From positions 310,001 through 374,000 of the forward strand of contig JAHBVX010000007.1 in NCBI GenBank assembly GCA_019637295.1: a stretch of DNA of 64,000 bases. Reading direction: 5' to 3'. Each line of letters starts with the position of its first letter. Positions within the stretch are counted from its first letter, which is position 1. The notes under the pieces were generated by a model. The model saw only the letters and a program-made list of their open reading frames with translations, did not search any database and had not been told where the DNA came from. Positions 19,334 through 28,423 of the stretch are shown here, one piece after another. Both the position numbers and the translations under genes were made by a program. The DNA is from Polyangiaceae bacterium. GTDB lineage: Bacteria; Myxococcota_A; Polyangia; Polyangiales; Polyangiaceae.

Positions 19334-20221
19334 TCAGAACGGTGAAGCCGGCACGTCCACCAAGATGGACTCGAGGCTGCTCCACAAGGCACCGACGGTC
19401 TGGAAGCGATCTTCCGGCTGGGCGGCGAGGGCCTTGTGGACCCAGGCGTCGATGCTCTCGGGGAGGCTCCTGCGCAGCTGATGCAAGCTGGGGCGCTCGC
19501 CCTTCTGCGCCCACTCGCACAGGCCGAGCAGGCTCTGGGTGGGTGACGGCGTGCGCCCCGACAGGCAGCGGAACACGATCACTCCCAGTGAATACACGTC
19601 GATGCGGTGGTCCAGGTGCTTCACCCCGCGCCAGGCCTCGGGCGCGATGTAGCTCGGAGTGCCTGCCACCATGCCGTCGGCGGTGAGGCTATCGGCGCCC
19701 ATCACCTTCACCAAGCCGAAATCCATGAGCCTGACCCCGCCGCCGTGCTCTGGATCGACCACGAAGATGTTCCCCGGCTTCAGATCGCGATGGATGATGC
19801 CCTGGCCATGGGCGGCCTCGAGCGTGCGCGCGATGGGGCGCAAGAGCTCGAGAGTCTTCTGCGCCTTGAGGCGTCCCCCGGCGCGCTCCGCCTCCTTGAG
19901 GTAGCGCTCGAGCTCCCGTCCGTGCAAGAGCTCCATCACGATGTACGCCGAGCCGTCCGCCAGCCGGCCGAGCGCGTGGACGTACACCGCCGCCGTGCCC
20001 CGCAGGCGCGCCATGGCGATGGCCTCCCGCTCGAAGCGCTGGAGCAAAGCGGGGTCCGCCGCGCCGCGCTTGAGGAACTTGATCGCGACCTCGTCGCGGG
20101 TCTCGAGATCCCGAGCGCGAAACACCACGCCATAGGCGCCCGCGCCCCGTCGAGCCAGCAGGCGGTAGCGCCCCTCCACGACTTGGCCGGGTTCGAGCTC
20201 CATGGTCGAAGCGCTCATCAT
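19334..20221 (-). CDS. Hanks-type serine/threonine protein kinase
   Basis: A minimal 295-residue kinase with no transmembrane or sensor domain, so it is probably cytoplasmic. The Gly-rich loop reads ARRGAGAYGVVFRA, the ATP lysine is in VAIKFLKR, the catalytic loop is HRDLKPGN (about residue 142), the metal site is MDFGLVK, and the activation segment ends GTPSYIAPEAWRG. All key residues are present, so it should be active. Two adjacent ATGs (20221 and 20218) and a third at 20203 are possible starts. It lies 31 bases downstream of arsS on the same strand and may be co-transcribed, which would be an unusual association for arsenosugar genes. Confidence 0.9.
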   Translation of the reverse strand: MMSASTMELEPGQVVEGRYRLLARRGAGAYGVVFRARDLETRDEVAIKFLKRGAADPALLQRFEREAIAMARLRGTAAVYVHALGRLADGSAYIVMELLHGRELERYLKEAERAGGRLKAQKTLELLRPIARTLEAAHGQGIIHRDLKPGNIFVVDPEHGGGVRLMDFGLVKVMGADSLTADGMVAGTPSYIAPEAWRGVKHLDHRIDVYSLGVIVFRCLSGRTPSPTQSLLGLCEWAQKGERPSLHQLRRSLPESIDAWVHKALAAQPEDRFQTVGALWSSLESILVDVPASPF

Positions 20222-20252
20222 GGCACACTCGGCGCGCAGAGGTCCCGGCGCC

Positions 20253-21299
<1,047 letters not shown>

Positions 21300-21309
21300 G
21301 TCGGCTCAC

Positions 21310-21642
21310 TCACATCGATAGCTTGTCGGTCTGATTGCGCATCTGCAGTCCGTGAACGAGCGAGGCACCTCCACGGATGGCAGCAGCGACGTGGACCGAC
21401 TCCGTCATCTGCTCCACGTCCGCGCCGTGCTCGAGAGCGCTCTTGGAATAGGCGTCGATGCAGTAGGGGCACTGGATGGCGTGGGCGACGCCGAGTGCGA
21501 TCAGCGCCTTCTCGCGCGACGTCAGCGCGCCGGGACGAAACACCGCCTGGTACCAGGCGAAGAACTTCTCGGACAGCTCGGGGCAGTGCGCGCCGATCTC
21601 GGAGAAGCGGGCCAGATCGTGGGTGTCGTAGTAGTGGCTCAT
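21310..21642 (-). CDS. AhpD-like arsenosugar-associated peroxidase-family protein
   Basis: A 110-residue carboxymuconolactone decarboxylase/AhpD-fold protein with a redox CxxC (C58-P-Y-C61) in AIQCPYCIDAYSKSALE and the helical AHGADVEQMTESVHVAAAIRGGA segment. Proteins of this subtype are regularly encoded next to arsS and are annotated as arsenosugar-associated peroxidase-like. That context is exactly reproduced here, with arsS 10 bases downstream. It could reduce peroxides or supply thiols for arsenic chemistry; the substrate is not known. Its start ATG at 21642 lies about 100 bases from the divergent TM2 gene, so promoters for both lie between. Confidence 0.88.
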   Translation of the reverse strand: MSHYYDTHDLARFSEIGAHCPELSEKFFAWYQAVFRPGALTSREKALIALGVAHAIQCPYCIDAYSKSALEHGADVEQMTESVHVAAAIRGGASLVHGLQMRNQTDKLSM

Positions 21643-21730
21643 CGTGCTCCTATCGCGGGCGGGACCTTCCCTCGAGGTCGCGGCCCGAGCAGGGGTCGTT
21701 TCCGAGGTCGCGGGCCCGACGCGGCTCGAC

Positions 21731-21736
21731 TATACT
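21731..21736 (+). promoter_or_regulatory. Candidate -10 element (TATACT)
   Basis: TATACT is a close match to a sigma-70-type -10 and sits 10 bases before the ATG of the TM2 gene. This predicts a leader of only a few bases. It is the best consensus match among the hexamers of this kind in the window. Confidence 0.45.
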
Positions 21737-21746
21737 CGTCGGACCG

Positions 21747-22118
21747 ATGGTGGCTCCCGGCTCCCCGCACGGCTCGGGCTTTCAGCCCCCGGGCTACCCA
21801 GCCGCGGGCGGCCCCCCCCTCGGCTATGGCGCTCCCATGGCGCAGTACGGCCCGCAGCCCGGCGCGCCCTACGGCATCGATCCCAAGACGGGCATCGCGT
21901 TCTCCGACAAGCAGAAGCTGATCGGGTTTCTGCTGCAGTTCTTCCTGGGTGCCTTTGGCGCTGGCCGCTTCTACACGGGCCACGTGGCCATCGCCATCGC
22001 CCAGCTGATCGTCACCTGGTGCACCTGCGGGATTGGCGCTTTGTGGCCCACCATCGACGGGATCTTGATGCTCACCGGCTCGGTGACCGACGCTGATGGC
22101 CGGCCGCTGCGCGACTGA
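21747..22118 (+). CDS. TM2 domain membrane protein
   Basis: A 123-residue protein with a Pro/Gly/Tyr-rich cytoplasmic N-terminus (about 1-45: repeated GYP, GYGAP, QPGAPYG) followed by a TM2 domain. The motif KQKLIGFLLQFFLGAFGAGRFYTGHVAIAIAQLI contains the first membrane helix and the conserved G-x-GRFY turn. The second helix ends at WPTIDGILML. TM2 proteins are small inner-membrane proteins of unclear function; Pro/Gly-rich N-termini are common in them. It is divergent from the AhpD-like gene and stands alone upstream of the tRNA. Confidence 0.88.
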   Translation: MVAPGSPHGSGFQPPGYPAAGGPPLGYGAPMAQYGPQPGAPYGIDPKTGIAFSDKQKLIGFLLQFFLGAFGAGRFYTGHVAIAIAQLIVTWCTCGIGALWPTIDGILMLTGSVTDADGRPLRD

Positions 22119-22208
22119 CCGGGCGCGGAAACGAGTTGCCTCACCCCCGCTGAGTGCGCTAAGAGCCGCCGCTCGGGTCGATGACCGGCCCGTTCACGCG
22201 AACCACTC

Positions 22209-22292
22209 GCTGCCCTGGCGGAATTGGCAGACGCGCATGATTCAGGTTCATGTGCCCGAAAGGGTGTCCCGGTTCAAGTCCGGGGGGCAGCA
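22209..22292 (+). tRNA. tRNA-Leu(CAG)
   Basis: The 84-base gene folds as a class II tRNA. The acceptor strands GCTGCCC (22209-22215) and GGGCAGC (22285-22291) pair perfectly. The anticodon stem CATGA/TCATG encloses loop TTCAGGT with anticodon CAG. The long variable arm (TGCCC GAAA GGGTG) and the T arm CCCGG-TTCAAGT-CCGGG are complete. The discriminator is A. CCA is not encoded (next bases CCC). A TAAGAG hexamer at 22160-22165 may be its -10, giving a 40-base leader. Confidence 0.96.
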
Positions 22293-22342
22293 CCCACTCC
22301 CGTCGTGAACGGTCTTTACCCGTTGCCTGTCGGAGCGGCGCG

Positions 22343-22717
22343 GTGAAGCCGGTTGGCCGCGTCTCGCTCAGCGCGCTGAAGGCGGCCGGGCAGCTCCGCG
22401 TCAGCTACCCCCCCTTCGACGTGTGCGTGGTCTGGAGCGACGGTCGGGTCTACGCCATCGAGGACGCCTGCAATCACGCCGGCGCGAGCCTGGCCCAGGG
22501 GCGCGTGCGCGACGGCCTCATTCAGTGCCCCATGCACGGCTACCTGTTCGCGCTCGAGACGGGCGAGCTGGTCGCACCCCGAGGACTCTGCGCCGCCCAG
22601 CGGACCTTCCACGTCGCGCTCGAGGGGGACGACGCAGTTATCGCCGATCCGTTCGACCTCACGGTCACCGACGCCTCGCCTCCCGGTCCGGATCGGGGGG
22701 GCGATTTCTCCGATTGA
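22343..22717 (+). CDS. Rieske [2Fe-2S] ferredoxin-like protein
   Basis: A 124-residue soluble Rieske-type protein. Cluster ligands are C43-x-H45 in DACNHAG and C62-x2-H65 in QCPMHGYLF, separated by 16 residues, which fits ferredoxin-type Rieske proteins of dioxygenase systems or stand-alone carriers. No signal peptide or membrane helix precedes the domain, so it is cytoplasmic. The GTG at 22343 is chosen because longer versions would run into the tRNA-Leu. There is no adjacent oxygenase, so the partner is unknown. Confidence 0.85.
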   Translation: MKPVGRVSLSALKAAGQLRVSYPPFDVCVVWSDGRVYAIEDACNHAGASLAQGRVRDGLIQCPMHGYLFALETGELVAPRGLCAAQRTFHVALEGDDAVIADPFDLTVTDASPPGPDRGGDFSD

Positions 22718-22818
22718 ACGGGGCCGGACTTCGGTCCACACTCCCTCCTTCGGCTCGGCGGCGGCTCCCGAGCACTTCCCCGAGGCTCGCCGTCCCTTAT
22801 CCCTGGAGAACGCACGAC

Positions 22819-23658
22819 ATGAAACGAACTCTCGGACTCATGCTGGTCGCTAGCGCAACCACCGTCGTGATGGTGGGTGCGTGTAGCAGTAACAGCGGTG
22901 GCGGCAACGGGGGCACGGGCGGCGCCGGCGCTGGCAGTGGTACCGGCGGGTTCGTCAGCAACGACAGCGGTCTCGGCGGTTCGAGCGCGACCGGCGGCGG
23001 CGGCAGCGGCGCGACCGGCGGCGGTGGCGGCAGCTGTCAGGGTCTCTGCGGTCAGGCCTATCCGCCCGGCAGCGACGAGAACACGGCCGAGTGCTTCTGC
23101 GACAGCGAGTGCTCGAACTTCGGCGACTGTTGCCCCGACTACCAGACCGTGTGCGGCGGGGGCACCGGCGGCAGCGGCGGCTCGCAGGGCGGCGTGTGTC
23201 GCAAGTACTGTTGCTCGGCGGCGGACTGCGAGGCGAACGAGACCTGCACGGCGCTCAACGCCCAGATGGGGACCCTCGGCACCTGCGTCGCGGGCTCGGG
23301 CACCGGCGGCTCCGGCGGTACCGATAGTGGAACCGGCGGGTCGGCGGGCGCCGCGGGAGCCGCGGGCTCGGACGCCGGCGCGACGGACGCCGGGCCGGCC
23401 CCGGAAGCGGGCAGCGGCGGCAGCGGCACTGGCGGCGGCACCGGGGCGCATGGCGTGCCTACGGGCTGCATCCTGGCCCCCACCACGGTCAACTGTAACC
23501 CCGTGACGAACGCACCCTGCACCACCGGCCAGGCCTGCGATCTGAGCAACCAGAACGCGTTCCAGTGCTTCGACCCGCCGAACACCCAGCAGGCGGGCGA
23601 GAGCTGCAACAACTCGAGCGGCCCGTTCTGCGTCGGCGGCTACGCCTGCGCGCAGTGA
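22819..23658 (+). CDS. Lipoprotein with somatomedin-B-like domain and Cys-rich modules
   Basis: A 279-residue predicted lipoprotein (lipobox MVGAC, Cys22) with a Gly/Ser/Thr linker to about residue 70. Residues 73-112 carry eight cysteines (73, 77, 92, 94, 98, 104, 105, 112) in the spacing of a somatomedin-B domain, including CFCDSEC and DCCPDY. Then come a six-Cys module (127-156, GVCRKYCCSAADC), a second Gly/Ala linker, and an eight-Cys C-terminal module (217-277, GCILAPTTVNCNP). The last two modules are shared, in the opposite order, with the lipoprotein at 7809-8648. SMB domains bind proteins in animals; a surface binding role is an inference. A GGAG lies 11 bases before the ATG. A terminator hairpin follows. 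Confidence 0.8.
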   Translation: MKRTLGLMLVASATTVVMVGACSSNSGGGNGGTGGAGAGSGTGGFVSNDSGLGGSSATGGGGSGATGGGGGSCQGLCGQAYPPGSDENTAECFCDSECSNFGDCCPDYQTVCGGGTGGSGGSQGGVCRKYCCSAADCEANETCTALNAQMGTLGTCVAGSGTGGSGGTDSGTGGSAGAAGAAGSDAGATDAGPAPEAGSGGSGTGGGTGAHGVPTGCILAPTTVNCNPVTNAPCTTGQACDLSNQNAFQCFDPPNTQQAGESCNNSSGPFCVGGYACAQ

Positions 23659-23673
23659 CGCGCGCGCGACGCG

Positions 23674-23698
23674 GGCTCCGGGGTGTGGCCCCGGAGCC
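23674..23698 (+). terminator. Terminator-like hairpin after SMB lipoprotein gene
   Basis: A perfect 10-base inverted repeat, GGCTCCGGGG and CCCCGGAGCC with a five-base loop, sits 15 bases after the stop codon. No T tract follows, as is common in very GC-rich genomes, so it may act as a weak or Rho-assisted terminator. Confidence 0.5.
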
Positions 23699-23765
23699 TC
23701 GCGCGGGCTCGGCGCTCGCGAGAGGGTTGTTTCCGAATCGGCGCCGGTGATTTAGGCTGCTGCCC

Positions 23766-24653
23766 GTGGAGCCCTCCGACGGACGCAAGCCACCCGCCTC
23801 GCTCGCGAGCATGCAGGTGGACGTCACGGCGCGGCTCGGCGCGCAGGCGCCGGCGACGCCGACCGGTCTGCCGGTGCTCGACCGCCTGCTCGGAGGCGGG
23901 CTGCGCACCGGCATGTTGGTCGCCATCAGCGGCGCAACCGGCATCGGAAAGACCGCGCTGGCCCTCAACCTCGCCTACATGGCTGCCCGCTCCAAGGCCG
24001 CGGTCTTGTTCGCGAGCGCCACGCTGGACGAGACGGAGATTGTCGCGCGCCTCGCCTCGCGGGCGCTGCACCGCGAGTACCCGGAGTCCCGCACCTCGTA
24101 TGGCGCCATCTTCACCGGACAAGCGTGGCAGGACGCGGCCACCCGGGGGCCGGTCAGCAGCGCCGTGGACACGGTCGCCAAGAAAGTCGGGGCGCTGCTG
24201 CACTTCCACCGCGCCGATCCCTTCGAGAGCACGACCCTGCTGCGCCGCGCCGCGGGGGAGCTGTGGGACCGACACGATCGAGTGGTCGTGGTGGTCGATG
24301 GGATCGAGGCCTGGGCCGCCCACTGCGGCGGGGACGCCGGGCGCGCCGCGCAGGCCAATTCGAGCCTCGACAGCCGAGTCTCGGTCGTGGCTCACGAGCT
24401 CGCGCGGTTGGGGCGAGGGGCCGCCGTCGTGGTCACCGTCAGCGGTCGGCACGCCGAGCTCGTCGCCCCTGCCGCCACCTTCTCGGCAGAGATGCGGGGC
24501 CTTTCCAGCGGCCTGGCCGCCACCGAGCAGGCGCTCGCGCTGGGCGCCCGCCCGGTCGACCTGCGGGTACGGAAGAACCAGCTCGGTCCAACGGGCATCG
24601 TGCCGCTCCGGTTCGTGGCCGGCGCGGCCACGTTCGAAGAGCGCGCGCCGTGA
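23766..24653 (+). CDS. DnaB/RecA-like P-loop ATPase without N-terminal helicase domain
   Basis: A 295-residue ATPase resembling the C-terminal motor of replicative DnaB helicases. TGLPVLDRLLGGGLRTGMLVAISGATGIGKTALALNLAYMAA contains the Walker A GATGIGKT (about residues 56-63). VVVVVDGIEAWAA is a Walker B-like strand (about 177), and a basic strand end LRVRKNQLGPTGIVPLRF matches the KNRxGxxG region of DnaB/KaiC-type proteins. The DnaB N-terminal primase-binding domain is missing, so it is not the replicative helicase. The GTG at 23766 follows a TAGGCT hexamer at 23753. A regulatory or repair role is possible; the function is unknown. Confidence 0.75.
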   Translation: MEPSDGRKPPASLASMQVDVTARLGAQAPATPTGLPVLDRLLGGGLRTGMLVAISGATGIGKTALALNLAYMAARSKAAVLFASATLDETEIVARLASRALHREYPESRTSYGAIFTGQAWQDAATRGPVSSAVDTVAKKVGALLHFHRADPFESTTLLRRAAGELWDRHDRVVVVVDGIEAWAAHCGGDAGRAAQANSSLDSRVSVVAHELARLGRGAAVVVTVSGRHAELVAPAATFSAEMRGLSSGLAATEQALALGARPVDLRVRKNQLGPTGIVPLRFVAGAATFEERAP

Positions 24654-24706
24654 GGCGCGCGCGGCCCGGGCGTTCAGCGCGGAACTGCGCTAGGCTGGAG
24701 GGCAGC

Positions 24707-25852
24707 TTGAGTCAGGGAGCGCGACTTCTGGGACGGCATCACGCAGCGTTGCTCGGGTGCGTGGCGGCGGCAGTCGGCGCGTGGGCAGGCTGTGGCTCGG
24801 ACGCGACCGCGCCGCCTGGCTCGTCGCTGGGGGGCAGCGGCGGCTCGGGCAACGTCGGCGGCGACGCATCGGCGGGTACCGGCGCGACCATCGACGTGCA
24901 GGTCCCGGATGCGCTCGATCCGGAGACCGCATGCAGCGTGATCACCGAGCAGGCCCAGAGCACGCCGCTGCACCTGTACGTGATGCTCGACAAGTCGAGC
25001 AGCATGGCGGGCAATCAGTGGGACTCGGCCGAGCTCGGGCTGACGGCTTTCGTGAACGCGCCGAGCTCGGCGGGCGTGTCGGTGGGGCTCAAGCTGTTCC
25101 CACGGCCGGGCAGCAGCGTACCGGCGTGCGACCAGCAAGAGTACGCCAAGCCGGACGTCCCCTTCGGTACGCTGCCGGCCAACGCGCAAGCGATCATCAG
25201 CTTCATGGCGAGCGCCAGCCCCAACGGGCTGGGCACGCCGACCTACCCCGCCCTCGGCGGTGCCATCCTCAAGGGCGTCGAGCTCCGACAGAACAACCCC
25301 GGGCACACCGCGGCCGTGCTGCTCGTCACCGACGGCGAGCCGCAGGGGCCGGCCGCGAGCTGCAGCGGGGTCGATCCCGAAGACTGGGCCGCGATCGCTG
25401 GCTTGGCGGCTGCTGGCGCCGCGTTCGACCCGCCGGTGCTGACCTACGTGGTGGGTCTGCCGGGCGTCGATCAGAGCTTCGCCAATCAGATCGCGCAGGC
25501 GGGAGGGACCGCCTCGGCCATCTTGGTCTCGCAGACCAACGTCGCCAAGGAGTTCGAGGAGGCGCTGGCCAAGGTGCGCGGCCAGGCGCTGCCCTGCGAG
25601 TTCGAGATGCCCGCGCAGGTCACGAGCGGGCAGTACGATCCGGACAAGGTGAATGTGGTGCTCGACGCTGGCGGCAAGATCACCAAGATCTTGCAGACCA
25701 CAGACTGCACCGCCGGCGCGGGTTGGTACTACGATGACCCGCTCGATCCGAAGAAGATCCTGCTCTGCCCGGCGATTTGCAGCGACGTCAAGCAGGACTA
25801 CACCGCCAAGCTCGACATCTTGCTCGGCTGCAAGACCGAGACGGTGCGCTGA
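24707..25852 (+). CDS. VWA-domain lipoprotein
   Basis: A 381-residue lipoprotein starting at a TTG (24707) with a good GGAGG five bases upstream. It is rescued from a much longer frame that is noise before this point. The signal ends in VGAWAGC; a short Gly/Ser linker follows. A von Willebrand A domain begins at about residue 85 with an intact MIDAS motif (MLDKSSSM, Asp95) and LLVTDGEPQG. The C-terminal part has several Cys pairs and ends LGCKTETVR. It probably mediates metal-dependent protein binding at the surface. It lies 53 bases after the DnaB-like ATPase gene with its own TAGGCT hexamer (24691-24696). Confidence 0.82.
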   Translation: MSQGARLLGRHHAALLGCVAAAVGAWAGCGSDATAPPGSSLGGSGGSGNVGGDASAGTGATIDVQVPDALDPETACSVITEQAQSTPLHLYVMLDKSSSMAGNQWDSAELGLTAFVNAPSSAGVSVGLKLFPRPGSSVPACDQQEYAKPDVPFGTLPANAQAIISFMASASPNGLGTPTYPALGGAILKGVELRQNNPGHTAAVLLVTDGEPQGPAASCSGVDPEDWAAIAGLAAAGAAFDPPVLTYVVGLPGVDQSFANQIAQAGGTASAILVSQTNVAKEFEEALAKVRGQALPCEFEMPAQVTSGQYDPDKVNVVLDAGGKITKILQTTDCTAGAGWYYDDPLDPKKILLCPAICSDVKQDYTAKLDILLGCKTETVR

Positions 25853-25890
25853 AGCGCGGCGCAGGGCACGCCTAGCCGCAGAGGCCCGAG

Positions 25891-27132
25891 ATGGAGCGGA
25901 GCCGAGTCATCCTGCACGCCGACATGGACGCGTTCTTCGCGTCCGTCGAGCAGCGCGATCGCCCCGAGCTGCGCGGTCGTCCGGTGATCGTGGGCGCGAC
26001 GAGCGCGCGGGGCGTCGTGGCGGCAGCGAGCTACGAAGCGCGTGAGTTCGGCGTGCAGAGCGCCATGCCCGGGTTTCGCGCTCGCGAGCTGTGTCCGGGG
26101 GGCGTCTTCCTGCGCAGTGACATGCGAAAGTACGCGCGGGTCAGCGAGCAGGTGCAGCGGGTGTTCGAGGAGTTCACCGACGCCGTGCAGCCGCTGGCTC
26201 TCGACGAGGCCTTCCTGGACGTGACGGGCTCGGTCGCGTTGTTCGGCGGCGTGCTCCCGCTCGCGCGCCTCCTCAAACGGCGGGTGCGCGAGGAGACTGG
26301 GCTGGTCGTCAGCGTTGGAGTCGGTCCCTCCAAGCTGGTGGCCAAGCTGGCTTGCACCCTGGGCAAGCCAGACGGACTCTTGATCGTCCCCGAGCACGCC
26401 GTGCGGCCGCTGCTCGATCCCTTGCCGGTGCGCCGGCTGTTCGGCGTGGGCCCGGTGCTCGCCGCGGAGCTCGAGCGCGCGGGGTTTCTCAGCGTCGGCG
26501 CCCTGGCAACAGCCGACGTGGCCCGACTCACCCGCGTGGTCGGCGCGCGCGCGAACGAGCTCGTGGCGCTGGCGCGGGGGGAGGACCCTCGTCCGGTCGA
26601 GGCGGAGCGAGCCCCGAAATCCTATGGTGAGGAGAACACCTTCGAGCGCGACGTCAGCGCTCGCGACGTGATCACCGCCGCGCTCACCGCGCACGCGGAG
26701 GCGGTGGCCCGGCGCCTACGGCACGACGGCTACGTTGCCCGCACCATCACCGTCAAGGCCAAGCTCGGACGTGCTCGCGGCCAGCGCCTCGCGCGCACAC
26801 CTGTGCTCGGCGGCGAGCCGCTCTATCCGGTGGTCACCCGGCGAACGACGCTACACCTAGCCACGGACGACGGGGCGGAGATCGCCCAGGTGGCGGTGAA
26901 GTGCTACGACGCCCTGGGGCTCGCTGAGCCCGTTCGCCTGCTCGGCGTGACCGCGTCGAACCTACAGCAGCGTGCCGCCGAGCAACTCGAGCTGTTCGCG
27001 TCGAATCGACGTCGCGCGCTCGGCCCCGCGCTGGACGCCATCGCTCGACGGTTCGGAAACGACGCCGTGCGCCGCGCCGTGGACAGCCCGGAGAAGCTCA
27101 CCCCGTCACTGCTCAAGAAGCGCGGAGAGTGA
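25891..27132 (+). CDS. dinB: DNA polymerase IV
   Basis: DinB is a Y-family translesion polymerase. The 413-residue protein has the catalytic DMDAFFASVEQ near the N-terminus, the acidic pair in PLALDEAFLDVTGS (about 105), an HhH segment (LFGVGPVLAAELERAGF) and a little-finger domain. EQLELF (about 370) fits the beta-clamp binding motif, so the enzyme should be clamp-dependent. It is a normal complete gene; no LexA-like palindrome was noticed in the short upstream gap, and no partner imuA/imuB genes are adjacent. Confidence 0.95.
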   Translation: MERSRVILHADMDAFFASVEQRDRPELRGRPVIVGATSARGVVAAASYEAREFGVQSAMPGFRARELCPGGVFLRSDMRKYARVSEQVQRVFEEFTDAVQPLALDEAFLDVTGSVALFGGVLPLARLLKRRVREETGLVVSVGVGPSKLVAKLACTLGKPDGLLIVPEHAVRPLLDPLPVRRLFGVGPVLAAELERAGFLSVGALATADVARLTRVVGARANELVALARGEDPRPVEAERAPKSYGEENTFERDVSARDVITAALTAHAEAVARRLRHDGYVARTITVKAKLGRARGQRLARTPVLGGEPLYPVVTRRTTLHLATDDGAEIAQVAVKCYDALGLAEPVRLLGVTASNLQQRAAEQLELFASNRRRALGPALDAIARRFGNDAVRRAVDSPEKLTPSLLKKRGE

Positions 27133-27209
27133 AGCGGGGTGGTGCGTGCCTGCTTGGCGGAAGATCAGCCGACAGCTCTCGAGCGCCCGCGCGCGTCGAT
27201 CGACGCGGG

Positions 27210-28013
27210 TCACGGCGGCTGGGCGAAGAGTGCGGTGTAGTTGGCTTCGAGTCGCGCCTGTACCTCGGCGAGCGAAACGCCCCACAGCTCGGACGCATAC
27301 AGCGCGGTGTCGCGCACGAAGGCGGGCTCGTTCGGGTAGCTCTTGTCGGGTGACAGGTAGGGGCAGTCCGTCTCGAGCAGTACGCGCTCCCGCGGCAAGG
27401 AGCGCAGCATCGCCGTGAAGGCCTCGTTCTTGCGAGCGTTGGCCGGGATGCTCAGGTAGTGGCCGTGCTCGGCGATGCGCCGCGCGAGCTTGACCCGGCC
27501 GCCGAAGCAATGCCAGTTCACGCGGGCAGCGCCCATCTCCAGCAGAATCTCGAAGCAGCGCGCTTCGCGCTTGCGGGTGTGGACGATGATGGGCTTGTCC
27601 GCGTCGAGGGCGATCGTGACCAGCTCGCGGAACACGGCCTCCTGCGCCGCCCACAGGCCCTCGGGTACCCAGTAGCCGTCGAGCCCGATCTCGCCGACCG
27701 CGAAGGCCTCGTGCACGTGGTCCCTGACCCAGTCGACCCCGGCCCGGGGGGAGACGGGCTCGTCGTCTCGCGGGTACTCGACGCCCAGGTGGACCATCTC
27801 TTGGAGCACCGCGTCCACCGGGTAGAGACCGAAGGCCGGCCGCACCAGGGCGCTCCGCTTCGCGAGCGCGGCGACGCGCTCGTTGTCGCGCGGGTTGAGA
27901 CCGTTGCACACGATGCTCGTGACGCCAGCGTCCGCTGCACGCTGCAGCACGGCGTCGACCTGCGGCAAGAGGTCCGGGTGGGTCAGGTGTGCATGTACGT
28001 CGAAGAGGCCCAT
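27210..28013 (-). CDS. TatD-family metal-dependent hydrolase/DNase
   Basis: A 267-residue TatD-type TIM-barrel nuclease. Metal ligands appear in order: FDVHAHLTH (HxH, residues about 4-9), AVGEIGLDGYW (Glu), PIIVHTRK (His), NWHCFGG (His) and LLETDCPYL (Asp). These enzymes act in DNA repair or turnover. The ATG at 28013 is chosen because the longer frame upstream overlaps the zinc-ribbon gene. TatD here lies 38 bases downstream of that small membrane protein on the same strand, so they may be co-transcribed. It is convergent with dinB. Confidence 0.9.
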   Translation of the reverse strand: MGLFDVHAHLTHPDLLPQVDAVLQRAADAGVTSIVCNGLNPRDNERVAALAKRSALVRPAFGLYPVDAVLQEMVHLGVEYPRDDEPVSPRAGVDWVRDHVHEAFAVGEIGLDGYWVPEGLWAAQEAVFRELVTIALDADKPIIVHTRKREARCFEILLEMGAARVNWHCFGGRVKLARRIAEHGHYLSIPANARKNEAFTAMLRSLPRERVLLETDCPYLSPDKSYPNEPAFVRDTALYASELWGVSLAEVQARLEANYTALFAQPP

Positions 28014-28051
28014 CGCTCGCCCTGGTCTTGTGCCACGTCCACGGGCCGGGG

Positions 28052-28333
28052 TCACCGGCGGGTCAACAGCGACAGGACGACGAGCAGGAGCAGCAGTGCG
28101 GCGATGGGCCAGAGCAAGAGCCGCAGCACCGGCGCCCACCGCGAGCTCAGCTCGCCGGCGCCCTCGGCCGCGCAGTCGCGGCAAATGGCATAGACCTCGA
28201 CGCTTCCCTCGCTGATGACGCAGCAGTCTCCGCACAGCGGCGCGTGACATCTCAGACAAGGGCCCGCGGCGACGCCGCCGCAGTGTTTGCAGGTCGCGTT
28301 CGCAGCGCCATCGTCGTGGCTCGCCAGCTCCAT
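28052..28333 (-). CDS. Small zinc-ribbon/B-box-like membrane protein
   Basis: A 93-residue tail-anchored-like protein. Residues about 15-55 hold nine cysteines and a histidine (CKHCGG, CLRCHAPLCGDCC, CRDC), consistent with a B-box or double zinc-ribbon domain. A single membrane helix (LLLWPIAALLLLLVVLSLL) ends the protein. The function is unknown; similar B-box-plus-TM proteins occur in myxobacteria and planctomycetes. The start ATG at 28333 faces the divergent lipoprotein gene across 90 bases. Confidence 0.72.
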   Translation of the reverse strand: MELASHDDGAANATCKHCGGVAAGPCLRCHAPLCGDCCVISEGSVEVYAICRDCAAEGAGELSSRWAPVLRLLLWPIAALLLLLVVLSLLTRR

Positions 28334-28423
28334 GGCCCCGAGAGCGTAGACCAGAAGCCGGGCCGCAGCGATCGGGGTGACCGCGATCGGGCTTGCTCCG
28401 GCTGCGGACACGGAGGATGCTCG

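Noticed and set aside
24125-24706. Upstream extension of the VWA lipoprotein frame
   Set aside because: The extension overlaps the DnaB-like ATPase and is Arg/Gly-rich noise; the TTG at 24707 with GGAGG and a lipoprotein signal is the credible start.
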